From Topomyia yanbarensis (lineage: Eukaryota > Arthropoda > Insecta > Diptera > Culicidae): a stretch of DNA of 64,000 nt. The stretch is from assembly GCF_030247195.1 (NCBI RefSeq), contig NC_080672.1, forward strand, positions 247,985,209-248,049,208. The letters are read 5' to 3'. The translations under genes and the position numbers were made by a program. Position 1 is the stretch's first letter; each line of letters opens with the position of its first letter. The notes under the pieces were generated by a model. That model worked only from the letters and a program-made list of their open reading frames with translations. It did not search any database and was not told the DNA's origin. Shown one piece after another: positions 22,009 through 32,808 of this stretch.

Positions 22009-25000
22009 CACAGTGGTTCAGATCGCTAATTTAGGAGGAATTTTTACTTTCTGACAAATCTGTATAATTTAGCCGTATCATGTCTTAGGAAGAATTTGTG
22101 TACATCAGAAGATGCTTCTTTTTATTGGAATAGTTATTAGGGTGGTTCTAATTTATCTAAAATACGAAAATAAACTTTTTACTGATGAAAGATAGAGCTC
22201 CACAGTCTTCCACAAAGTTGTAAAGTAACTTATTTTGAATAAATTTGTTGAATATATTAAAGCTCTATCTCTTTTAGTTTTTGTTATACAAGAAATTTAA
22301 AAAAAAGATTAGGGTGTTCCTGAAAAAAACGTTTTTTTAGTATAACTTTCGTATCTTTTACTTTTTGTTAACACAACCTTTGAACAGCTTATTGAAAACT
22401 TCAAGCCGAGTATTTTTCTCCAAAACACCGAAGGTCTAACTTTTTTCTTTAAAAAGTTATGGACACTTTGCGTTAAAAAATAGCCTATTTCAAGGCTTAA
22501 TTTCGCTGATGCGGGCACCTAAAAATTAATACTGTTTCAACCACATGAAAGACCATACTTTTTAGTATATTTGAGCAAAAATTGGCGAATACGATATTTT
22601 TTAAAAATTTGCAATTTAGATTTAAAGTTTGTAGTTTTGCAGATTCAACGCATTAACGCATTTACACACATATCGTTGAATTATGAAAAAAGCCACTTTC
22701 AAATGTCATTCTCTCATCACAGCAAGCTTTGCATAAGTGGAACGACTGTCAAAAAATGTTTTCTGATTTTATTCGTTTTAAATAAAACTAGTAAATATGG
22801 ATATTAGTCGAAGAGAGTTGGCGAATTAGCTTATCACTGGTAAAAAGACAGATGAACAGCTTAAGTTCATTACAAGTAGTAATCCAAATGTAAAATTGAG
22901 ACTTGTTAATGTTCGAAAGAAATTTTATATTTTGTTAAAACAACCTTTGAACAGCTTTTAGAAAACTTCAATCCACGTTTTTTCATAACTCTGAAAGTCT
23001 AACTTTATTCTTTCAAAAGTTATGGAAACTTTTCGCTCATAAATAGCCCTTTTTCAAATGTTATTATCTCTGATTGGGGCAAATAAAAGTAAGTTCGGAT
23101 TGAACCATAGAAAAGAACATACTTTTAAGTATATTTAAGCAAAAATTGGAAAATATTATTTTTTTAAACATGTAATTTTAAATTTATTAACCAAAGTTTT
23201 AAATTTTGTCGCATAGCGACATAAAAGAAATTGCCTAAAGCCTTTGAATTTCCTTTTCTGTTTTGCTTACATATCAACAATACAGAATGTGTTCATTAAA
23301 AATAATTTGGCTATAAAAACAATTTTTGATTTATATAAGGAGAATTTATTGAATGCCAATTAATTCAAAAGTAGATGCATTGCATTTTCAGGTATATCCA
23401 GCGGTGCTCGTTGAATTCGACGTTTACATTTAAGAGAAATTATAGGATCTGATGAAACAAGAAGTCTCTTGAAAACGTCATCAAGATTGACGAGTCGATC
23501 GAATTTGCGTGCGTGGAATTCTCGTAATCTGCGAATACTTTTATTCCTGGTTTCTTGAATTTCTGCACTGCACATACCTACTGGCAGCATGTTATGGTGA
23601 ATAATGCTTCCTCCATGGACCAGGAGTTTATGCACGGTTGGCGAGAGAGCGTACCAGTCATACAGGCGTACATAAAGCAATCGTGTATCTTCGGCGTAAC
23701 TCCGGTAAGCATCCGCGTTGATTCCCAATTTGCTGTTGATGATTGTTAACAGCACATACATACGTTCTAGCAACATTTCGTCCAACCCGGTTTTTTTCTG
23801 CAACGACATCTCGGTTTCTGAAAAATTTTCGAGCTGTGTTACCATCGTTAGAATTTCCGCCACCTGGCAAAGGTTCGCTAATAAATTCTCCTTATATAAA
23901 TCATAAATTGTTTTTATAGCCAAATTATTTTGAATGAACACATTCTGTATTGTTGATATGTAAGCAAAACAGAAAAGGAAATACAAAGGCTTTAGGCAAT
24001 TTCTTTTATGTCGCTATGCGACAAAATTTAAAACTTTGGTTAATAAATTTAAAATTACATGTTTAAAAAAATAATATTTTCCAAGTTTTGCTCAAATATA
24101 CTTAAAAGTATGTTCTTTTCTATGGTTCAATCCGAACTTACTTTTAATTGCCCCAATCAGAGATAATAAGATTTGAAAAAGAGCTATTCATGAGCGAAAA
24201 GTTTCCATAACTTTTGAAAGAATAAAGTTAGACTTTCAGAGTTATGAAAAAACGTGGATTGAAGTTTTCTAAAAGCTGTTCAAAGGTTGCTTTAACAAAA
24301 TATAAAATTTCTTTCGAACATTAACAAGTCTCAATTTTACATTTGTATTACTACTTGTAATGAACTTAAGCTGTTCATCTGTCTTTTTACCAGTGATAAG
24401 CAAATTCGCCAACTCTCTTCGACTAATATCCATATTTACTAGTTTTATTTAAAACGAATAAAATCAGAAAACATTTTTTGACAGTCGTTTCACTTATGTA
24501 AAGCTTGCTGCGATGAGAGAATGATATTTGAAAGTGGCTTGTTTCATAATACAACGATATGTGTGTAAATGTGTTAATGCGTTGAACCTGCAAAACTACA
24601 AAATTTAAATCTAAATTGCAAATTTTTAAAATATATCGCATTCGCCAATTTTTGCTCAAATATACTAAAAAGTATGGTCTTTCATGTGGTTGAAACATTA
24701 TTCAATTTTAGGCCCGCATCAGCGATATTGAGCCTTGAAATAGGCTATTTTTTAACGAAAAGTGTCCATAACTTTTTAAAGAAAAAAGTTAGACCTTCGG
24801 TGTTCTGGAGAAAAATACTCGGCTTGAAGTTTTCAATAAGCTGTTCAAAGGTTGTGTTAACAAAAAGTAAAAGATACGAAAGTTATACTAAAAAAACGTT
24901 TTTTTCAGGAACACCCTAATCTTTTTTTTAAATTTCTTGTATAACAAAAACTAAAAGAGATAGAGCTTTAATATATTCAACAAATTTATTCAAAATAAGT

Positions 25001-25219
25001 TACTTTACAACTTTGTGGAAGACTGTGGAGCTCTATCTTTCATCAGTAAAAAGTTTATTTTCATATTGTAGATAAATTTGAACCACCCTAATAACTATTC
25101 CAATAAAAAGAAGCATCTTCTGATGTACACAAATTCATCCTAAGACATGATACGGCTAAATTATACAGGTTTGACAGAAAGTAAAAATTCCTCCTAAATT
25201 AGCGATCTGGACCACTGTG
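22009..25219. mobile_element. Fold-back Transib transposon with RAG1-like transposase remnant
   Basis: Both ends read CACAGTGGTYCAGATCGCTA, starting with the CACAGTG heptamer shared by Transib TIRs and V(D)J recombination signals. The whole element is a palindrome: arms of about 1.34 kb (22009-23350 and 23880-25219) surround a 0.5-kb centre holding a transposase exon on the minus strand. The left arm carries an inverted copy of the first codons of that exon. Hence one true end was replaced by an inverted duplicate of the other. Arms also have an internal direct repeat (22370-22640 and 22935-23200). The flanks ACGTG and TACTG are not a matching 5-bp TSD. Confidence 0.8.
23360..23986 (-). pseudogene. 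C-terminal catalytic part of a Transib (RAG1-like) transposase
   Basis: A 208-codon frame reads LLYVRLYDWYALSPTVHKLL, VHGGSIIHHNMLPVGM, SAEIQETRNKSIRRLREFHA and KRLLVSSDPIISLKCK. RAG1 has in the same order YFHKTLAHV, an II motif, ASEGNESGNK and RRFRKMNAR; its catalytic Glu lies in the SEGNE segment, which corresponds to SAEIQE here. This links the frame to the Transib/RAG1 DDE recombinase family, in line with the CACAGTG ends. Only the last part of the protein (the Glu end of the DDE triad) is present; the N-terminal RING-like and both Asp-bearing regions are missing. The frame begins in the right arm and has no internal stop, so it is relatively young or under-decayed. It cannot act alone. 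Confidence 0.8.
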
Positions 25220-26266
25220 TACTGGCTAGTACAGCTCCATGCACCACTTTTAAAACCATCCTGCATTTATTCGACGGAAATTTTTACTCGTGAAAAAAAC
25301 GCGACAGTTGAAAACTCACGTCCATCCCTCACCAGAGCCTACTCGGATCTCGTTAATAGCAAAAACGATTTGGCACACGAAAATTAACATACAAAAATTT
25401 TAAGAACCACACCAAAAAATAATGAAATTTAAACGACATGTAAATCAGTACGAATGTAAACCAGGATTGAATCAAAAATTTGCTTAAAAATTAAGTTGAA
25501 TTCGATGCACTCAATGGGACAATCAAAAAGCATATGATTCTAAATTTTCGTTCGTGTGATATTACATGTCATTCATTTAACTGCAATATTGGATTAAAAA
25601 TACAAGTTGTGTATATTTGTGGTGGAACTTAAATTTACATTAACATTCATGCTCCAAATATTTAAAATTACAGAATACAGAATCTGTGAACGATTTCGAT
25701 AAAATATATATTTTTGAGACACCCTTATGAATATTAAATGTTTATTTTTAATGTTTTAATATCAGCGAACGAATTCAGCGTAGCAAAATTTCATAAAACC
25801 GTCCTATTTGAACCGATATGGCAAAGTTTTGGCTTAAGTCCCCCTTTTGTTCTAAGGTGTGCGTGCACTGTAGCGGTGAGCACGTAGCGTAACGGTTTTT
25901 TTTTTATAATTTTTTTGGTAAACAAATGTTGTCAGGATTCGGATTATTTATTCCGAATTAAAATAAAGAGGTTGCCAATTCATGTTGTACTAAACATTGC
26001 AATCAAGTTTTTCTATTCTATTGTATTGTATTTGTGGGACATACATTATTTCACCATATACAAAATTCAAAATTAACCATTTTCTGTATTCTCTCTAGTT
26101 AAATATCGAATTATTTTTACGCAAATCAATCAATTTATTACTTATGTATAAAAAGAGAATAGAGCATATCCAGCACCTTTACAGTGAAATTAAAAGAAAT
26201 TATATTTGAAATTAGAAAAATTAGCGCCGAAGCAATAAGACCACTTTACAGCACTACTGCAATGAA
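25220..26266. other. No gene seen
   Basis: Opens with ACTGGCTAGTA (25221-25231), the same 11 bases found at 19914-19924 left of the two fold-back elements. The rest is AT-rich and has no supported feature. Confidence 0.45.
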
Positions 26267-28510
26267 TTGAATGAGCGCTCCGACGCAGTCGTGCTACCAG
26301 CCAGCGACCAGCTTAGCCGTCCCGGCCTTGCGTTCGGAGGTCGTGCGGGGGTCTTCCCAACTCCCTTCTCAGGCGAGTATTTTGCTTTAAATGACGATCC
26401 GCTTCCTGAAAACCTTCTGGTTTCCTGCTTGCTATCGGGTACATCACGTCCTTGCAATTTGTCGGGACGCTTTGCACGTGACGTCGATGGTTTGCGATAG
26501 TATTACCAAAACGTCAGAGGGCTAAGGACGAAAATCGAGGACTTGTACTTGGCTGCTCTTGACGGCGACTACGATATCTTAGTTCTAACGGAAACTTGGC
26601 TTGATGATCGTATTACATCGATGCAGCTCTTCGAGGATTCTTACGCGGTTTATCGTGCGGATCGAGGTGCTCGTAACAGTATCCATGGTCGCGGCGGGGG
26701 AGTTTTAATTGCTGTTTCTTCCACACTTGCCTCCTGTGAGTTTGGTGTGGATAGTTCATCAAGCATTGAAGCAGTTTGAACGAAGATTACTACGTAAACG
26801 AAAAACTACTTTATTGGAGCTGTTTACATTCCTCCAGAAAAACGACTTGATTGTTATATTTTGCAGTTTCACCTAGACTCCATAGAACGCGCTTCTTCTC
26901 AGGCAGATACAAACGATGTGATGATACCCAAGTAACAATTGAAGTTTTATAGCATGCTACAAGTGCAATCTAAGTTTTATGAGTGGCTATAAAACCACCA
27001 TAAAACCTCAATTGTTACTAGGGTAGCCCTTGGCGATTTCAACCAACCAGGACTCATGTGGGTTTCTTCTGGACGTGGATACGCTTACCCTAACCCGTTA
27101 TCCTCGACAACAAATCCTGCCAACCGCTTACTTCTGGACGGGATGGCTTTTCACGGACTAAGTCAAGTAAGCACGATTTTCAACCATCAATCTAGTCTTC
27201 GTCAATGAGAATGCTTTGCCTTTGTGTTCTGTGAGTGAAGCTTCCAGTGTGATTGTTCCTTTGGATAACTATCATCCCGCTTTAGAAATGTCCATTTGCA
27301 CCATTAGTTCACCACTATATGAAGAAGCTTTAGCTGTGAATCGTCGTAATTTTCGCAAAACTGATCTAGTAGCTCTACGCCGCTCACTGTTGCTGATTGA
27401 CTGGAGTGTACTACTTGATCAAGTGGATGTAGATGTTGCAGTTGATCTCTATAATCGGTTACTCCTTGACTGTGTTGAAAAATCTGTTCCAATTTATCAA
27501 CCTCCCAGGAAGCCTCCCTGGTCGAACGCAATGCTTCGGAATCTGAAACGCATCCATGCCAAAGCTTTACATACGTGCACAAATCGACGATGCCCTATTC
27601 TCAAGCGCTTTTTCGCAATATCCAGTAATGAGTACCGCTGTTATAATAAATTGCTGTACAAAGGATATGTGAACCGCATCCAACAAAACTTACGACGAAA
27701 TACGAAGGGCTTCTGGACTTTTGTTAATACGAAGAGGAAGGAAACGGGTCTTCCGTCTAGGATGGTCTACAATGGCGAAGTAGCGACTACGACGGCGACA
27801 CAATGCTCCCTATTTGCCAGTTACTTCTCGAGTGTCTTCACGACTGATGCGCCAACTGCTATCGAGCTGATGTTCCCGTTGGTGTGGTGCATATGGATGT
27901 ATTCACCATTTCAGAACAATCGGTTCACTCTGAAATACAAAAAAACGAAATCGTCGTATGCTCCAGGACTAAGTGCTATGCCTTCAGCTGTTCTGAAAAA
28001 ATGTTCGGATATTTTAGCGATTCCACTGATGCACCTTTTCAATGTGTCACTTCAGCAGCAAAAATTTCCTGATGATTGGAAGTGTTCAGTCATGTTTCCG
28101 GTACACAAGAAAGGCGACAAAAGCAACATCGAGAACTACCGGGGAATCACTTCGCTGAGAGTCGAGTCAAAAAATTTCGAATCGCTTATCAACGAGGTAC
28201 TGTTCTCTGCTAGTAAACATTACATAAGCACTTGTCAGCACGGATTCTTTCCCGGTCGATCTGTGGAAACGAACCTGGTTTCCTTCACATCCTTTTGTAC
28301 GGAACAAATGTCCAAACAACTGCAGGTGGAGACGATCTACACAGATCTTAAGGCTGCTTTCGACACTGTTAACCACGAGATACTGCTAACGAAGCTTGAT
28401 AAACTTGGATGCACTGCCCGATTCTTCCGTTGGCTTCGATCATACCTTGTTCGTCGTAAAGTCGTTGTTCAAATTGGTGACAATAAATCTGAGTCCTTTT
28501 CCAACCATTC
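26267..28510 (+). pseudogene. ORF2 N-terminal half: APE-type endonuclease and RT fingers/palm
   Basis: After a short leader with an in-frame TAG at 26498, the endonuclease begins YYQNVRGLRTKIEDLYLAAL, then ILVLTETWLDD (catalytic Glu region), GAVYIPPEKRLD and, beyond the MITE, ALGDFNQPG (catalytic Asp/Asn). Stops occur at 26777 and 26798 and a frameshift near 27200. The main frame 27216-28510 continues through NYHPALEMS, a linker, PDDWKCSVMFPVHKKGD, ENYRGITSL, YTDLKAAFDTVNHEIL (palm A) and ends SESFSNHS exactly where the Transib enters. The endonuclease nicks target DNA and the RT copies the element RNA at the nick. Confidence 0.85.
26927..27023. mobile_element. 97-bp TA-target MITE in the endonuclease frame
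   Basis: Ends CCCAAGTAACAATTGAAG and, on the other strand, CCCTAGTAACAATTGAGG (22 of 24 bases match). TA at 26925-26926 and 27024-27025. Removing the insert with one TA rejoins VMI and ALGDFN in frame, which confirms the borders. Probably a Tc1/mariner-type MITE. Confidence 0.85.
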
Positions 28511-30294
28511 CACAGTGGCGGATTTACCTAAAAACCTGGCCAAAAGCCGAAAATGGTTTTGATTGACCTGCAAAGGTACATAACACGATTTTTTGGGGCG
28601 CAGATTACGATTTTGATGTTAGATTTTAAAAATTCAAAATGGCGGATACAAAATGGCCGACATTTTAATCTAAATATAAGTAAATTTTCACGAATGAAGA
28701 TTTAATGGTTCCAGTGTATGCCAATAACGTTTATAGTGTATCGAATTTTAAATGGTGTGTAGTTAAATGATAAAATTTGTTGATTTGCGTTTGTGTGTCT
28801 TTATGATGTAGCTATTATGAGAAAAGATGTTATTAGTCATTTCAAACTATGTATTTTGAAATATTATACAACATAGTTACAAAACTTTTAAACTCTCTGT
28901 ATGATTATTTTTCACTCTGTACAATTATTATTCAATTGCTGTCCGATGCACGTACTTAAAAAAAACGAAAAATAGTATTTTTCTAAATTAGAGAAAATAA
29001 GCCGATTCTACGACGAAATGCAAGGAGTGAAAATTGACAACAAGTTTGCATGCAAATTGCAGTAACTAAAAAATGAATATGACAAAAATACGAAAACAAG
29101 TGAAATTCACTAAGATTCATAGTATTATTTAAATTGTTAGACCGAGGATTTGTCCAAAGTCCATTATTACGATGAAGCGTCCATTTAAATTCATGGGTTA
29201 TGCTTGTACTGTTTCATGGTATAGTTTTGAGCAACCACGTTTTGTTGTCATGCTTGCTAACATACTACGACCTTCTCGCAAAAAAATTCGCCAAGCTGCA
29301 GTGTACGCCAAAGTGAGCTTTTTGGCCAAATCACGGCCGGAGATTACTGTATTCTTTGGCACTATTCTACTGATTTTCGCACGTAGTATCCTGTCATATA
29401 TTCCACCTCTAGATTTGTTTTGCTTTGCATGATCAAACGTTATAGTTTCCTGGTAACGTTTAAGCATGGTATTCAAAATCGATTTTTGAAATTTGGATCC
29501 TTTGGCGGTCACTTCTGTTGACCTCGTTGGTTTTCAATATGAACGACCAGAATTATTTACGTCTTTTGCATTCCACTTTTGATAACTTTTGAATATTTTT
29601 ATGAATCTTGATGAAATTTTCAACACTAAATACACAATTCTTCCTGATCAAAATGCAGTATTGTGCGACTCGCTATGATAACCAGAGAGGCAACAGTAAT
29701 TAAAAGTAAGAGTCCAAATTTTAAATTGAAAATCTTATAATCCGTCTCCGTCTCCACTTAATCAATAATTACTCAAAAATGGGCAAATTCGGGCAAGAAT
29801 TCTATAATGTTTCAAATGGAGAATCGTTCAAGGAACATAGATTGCTTGAAACATAGTGGACATACGTGGACAAAAAAGAATTTCAATAATTTAACAAAAA
29901 TGTCTGTTGAAACCGTCTGCTGCAAAAGCGCGAAAGTTATTGTCATTTTCTATAAACAAACAAAATAACATTGTTTAACATCAATACATATAAATAAAGT
30001 ACATGCCATCAGCATAACTTTCCATTATTCCACATTCGAAACCGGTACTTTTATGAAAATCCAGCTGCATTTGAAAAATACTGATATTTCGAGCGCTCGA
30101 TAAAAATATGAGCAAACCGCGATGGTTTAAACTGTTTGGATGTGCCAACACTTCAGGTATGGAAAATTTGGAGCGTTTCACTTAAAATAGCATGCGGCAG
30201 CACCATCTGAAGGACAACATAAGTACTAGAACCCAAAGTACTACCATGAAATTTTCGACTTTTGGCCTGGTTTTTAGGCAAATCCGCCACTGTG
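28511..30294. mobile_element. Transib element, 1784 bp, in the RT domain
   Basis: TIRs of 44 bp (41 matching) start CACAGTGGCGGATTT. The 5-bp TSD CATTC lies at 28506-28510 and 30295-30299. Deleting the element and one TSD restores SNHS-GVPQGSTLGP, the RT motif B. Transib transposons are known for 5-bp TSDs and CACWRTG ends. The first 26 bases also hold AAAAACC, the core of the V(D)J nonamer, 10 bp after the heptamer. No RAG1-like coding is seen; a 104-codon minus-strand frame at 29512-29198 (FDHAKQNKSRGG, ISGRDLAKKLTLAYTAAWRI) is unassigned. Non-autonomous or decayed. Confidence 0.85.
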
Positions 30295-31215
30295 CATTCT
30301 GGAGTTCCTCAAGGTAGTACGCTTGGTCCACTACTGTTTTCACTGTTCGTGAATGATGTTGTTTTTGTCTTAATGCGTGGAGGGAAACTGTTCTTCGCCG
30401 ACGATTTGAAAATATTTCTAATTATAAGGAATGAAGCCGATTGCCGTGAGCTACAGTATCTCGTTGATACCTTTTATAGTTGGTGTAAAAGAAACATGAT
30501 GGTTCTTAGTGTTGCTAAATGCTTTGTTATCAGCTTTCATCGAACGAGGAACATGTTTACTTTCAACTATAACATCGCTGGAACTCAGCTGCAATGCGTT
30601 GATCATGTAAAAGATTTGGGCGTCATCCTTGATGAAAGGCTAACGTACACCCATCACTTCTCAACGATCATTGACAACGCTAACCGTCTACTAGGTTTTA
30701 TGTTCAAAATATCCAACGAATTCCGGGACCCTTTGTGCTTCAAAGCGTTGTATTGTTCACTGGTGCGCTCACAGTTGGAATTCGCAAACGTCGTCTGGTG
30801 CCACTACCATGCAATTTGGAGCCAAAGAATTGAAGCCGTCCAGCGCAGATTCATAAGATATGCGTTACGTGAATTGCCTTGGAATGATCCGCTGAATTTG
30901 CCACCATACGAGGACCGTTGGCGATTACTAGGACTGCACACTTTAGAAGATCGTAGACACGCGTCGTAAGCCACCTTCGTATCTAAGCTTCTTCTCACCG
31001 AATATGATGTTCCCGATCTCCTATCACAAATTAACCTCTACGCACCAACCCGTGTCCTTCGTCCTCTAACGCTGCTGTAGACTGAAATGCGTAACGCTAA
31101 CTACGCTGCCAACAGCCCGATACTAGCAATGGTCCGTCGCTTCAACGATTTTACTGACATCTTCGACTTCGTCATTAGTTCTGCACAGTTTAGAAATCGT
31201 TTGTTATCACTTTAG
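30295..31215 (+). pseudogene. ORF2 C-terminal half: RT motifs B-E and C-terminal domain
   Basis: Resumes at HSGVPQGSTLGPLLFSLFVN (motif B), then FFADDLKIF (catalytic palm C), VKDLGVILDERL and KALYCSLVRSQLEFANVVW. A TAA at 30967 follows LEDRRHAS; the same frame then reads TFVSKLLLTEYDVPDLLS and INLYAPTRVLRPLTLL, another stop, and a FDFVIS end near 31200. The layout equals that of the element at 2434-3917. Two or more stops make it non-functional. Confidence 0.85.
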
Positions 31216-31300
31216 GTTAATTATTTGTAATTTAGTTCATTAAGACACATTGTCAGATGGACGTAAATTGTTAAATACATACATAAATTGTTTAATACAT

Positions 31301-32112
31301 AGTATAGCTCTTATTTCTTATTAATTATGAGAATCTGTTTGTTATTGACTGAGCCACAGTGCGACATGTAGTAGTAAGAATGGCGGACCATGCTTCTTGG
31401 ATCCCCCCCCCCCCCCTCAATTCTTTTTTATTTCATGGCTTTCAGGGTCAATTGATGTTTTAACGATCTGTCACAAAAGAAAAAGGTTGAAAACCAGAAA
31501 ATTGAGCGAGACACTTGCCTAAGTGGATGTTAAGATAATTCAACCACTTTTTGATGATGCGACCGGAATAGTTCGGTGCATTATCTCGCAAAAACTGACA
31601 CTTCAAAGCACAATAAGCTCAAAACAATCGGCTTTCCAAATTTGAGAACCGTCGATCTGTTTTTTGTCGAAGTTTAAAAACTCTAGTGTGGAAAAAGCAA
31701 CGGGGTACTACATTCATCGCAAAGGCATGCTCTCAACTAGCACTGACACTGAGTGCTGTAACTCTCCAGTTGTGATTTGCAAAGCAGTACACAGTGCAGT
31801 GCATAATTTAAATATATCTGTCGGCTACTGCTATCGTGTCCGCTCCGACGTTCGACCAGAGAATGAGCTCGCCTAAACAATGCTGAAAGTTATATATCCG
31901 TGGATGACGTCATCGGCAAAATCAATACAGCCAATCAGAGCTGTGGACGGGAGACATCACGAGCGCTTCGCAGCTGGATGCCTAGACCTGTCGTCGTCCC
32001 CACCCCCAGCGGTAGCAGTGATCAAATGCCGCACTCATCGCAGCGCATTGTCTTAACATGCCTGGCTGCTACTGTGGTTCTTAACGGCCCGACACCCGAC
32101 GGTAGAATGAAC
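31301..32112. other. No identified gene
   Basis: Contains a poly-C run near 31406-31418 and a moderately GC-rich stretch from 31700 with short open frames (for example GKINTANQSCGRETSRALRS at 31910) that I do not recognise. It is the insertion target of the hAT MITE below. Confidence 0.35.
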
Positions 32113-32370
32113 CAGGGATGCCACATTGAAATCTGTGTTTCAGCCAAAAAAAATTTTACCACCTGTGATGACTAAAACAGGAAAAAATTCTGTGAAAATC
32201 TGTGATAAATTTCTAAAAAATCTGTGAAACATCACAATATTTCCAAAAAATTGTGAAATTTTTATCAAAATGCCAAAAATTTGTCATCTGTGAAAAAGAA
32301 TCTGTGATCAGAAATTGTGAAAAAAAAAATCTGTGATATTACAGAAAAACCTGTGAATATGGTAACCCTG
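32113..32370. mobile_element. hAT-type MITE, 258 bp
   Basis: Perfect 8-bp TSD GAATGAAC at 32105-32112 and 32371-32378. Ends CAGGGATGCCACATT and (reverse strand) CAGGGTTACCATATT. The interior repeats TCTGTGAAA and TCTGTGATA about ten times, probably subterminal binding-type repeats. Non-coding. Confidence 0.9.
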
Positions 32371-32437
32371 GAATGAACTCGCCCGAGGAATGATATTGAG
32401 TTCTACAAGATGACGACACGAAGGAACTCATGATGAA

Positions 32438-32808
32438 TGAAGTTCATGTTTGACAATTCTCGGTGGTTTGTTTACTTTGTCAGTTGCGTGAGTTCGAGTG
32501 CAACGGGTGCTCATCTGTTGCATTTGCACTCACGTAACTCCCATGTAAACAAACCACCGAGAATTAGGCAATCCATTAGACGTTTGTTTGACAATTCAGC
32601 GGTGGGTTCTGTCAACAAGTCTACTCCTGCGAACAGAAAAACTCGTCCGACAAATAACTTTGTTAGTCCGATTCGTTTGATGTTGGATCGAGTCAACGAT
32701 ATTGTCGGACGTCGCACCCCTCGGAGTAACGTCAGAATAAGTAAACAAGAAATAATCAGCTGATCAGAAACGTCTCATGGATTGCCTAATTGTCAAACGA
32801 AGTTCATC
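32438..32808. repeat. Nested palindromes (fold-back MITE)
   Basis: Three inverted pairs: AATTCTCGGTGGTTTGTTTA (32455) with its complement at 32546-32565; AGGCAATCCATTAGACGTTT (32565) with its complement near 32773-32790; and the outer GAAGTTCATGTTTGACAA with TTGTCAAACGAAGTTC at 32791-32806. It looks like one MITE inserted into or duplicated within another. The open frame over it is incidental. Confidence 0.6.

Larger units (their letters stand above)
26267..31300 (+). mobile_element. Non-LTR retrotransposon, interrupted by two DNA transposons
   Basis: The endonuclease-RT ORF2 of one element is spread over 26267-28510 and 30295-31215, with a 97-bp MITE (26927-27023) and a 1784-bp Transib (28511-30294) in between. 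The 3' end has a short AT-rich UTR with ACATACATAAATTG words to about 31300. Same clade as the element at 2434-3980. Stops and frameshifts show it was dead or dying when hit. No ORF1 protein is recognised upstream. Confidence 0.85.

Noticed and set aside
22309..24919. Paired frames at 22309-22518 and 24674-24919, and 22571-22807 and 24423-24698
   Set aside because: Same sequence read in both arms of the Transib palindrome; not similar to RAG1 or any other transposase.
28511..30294. hAT assignment based on the CAGTGG start
   Set aside because: An 8-bp TSD does not fit the flanks; the restored RT frame demands a 5-bp CATTC duplication and a CACAGTGG end.
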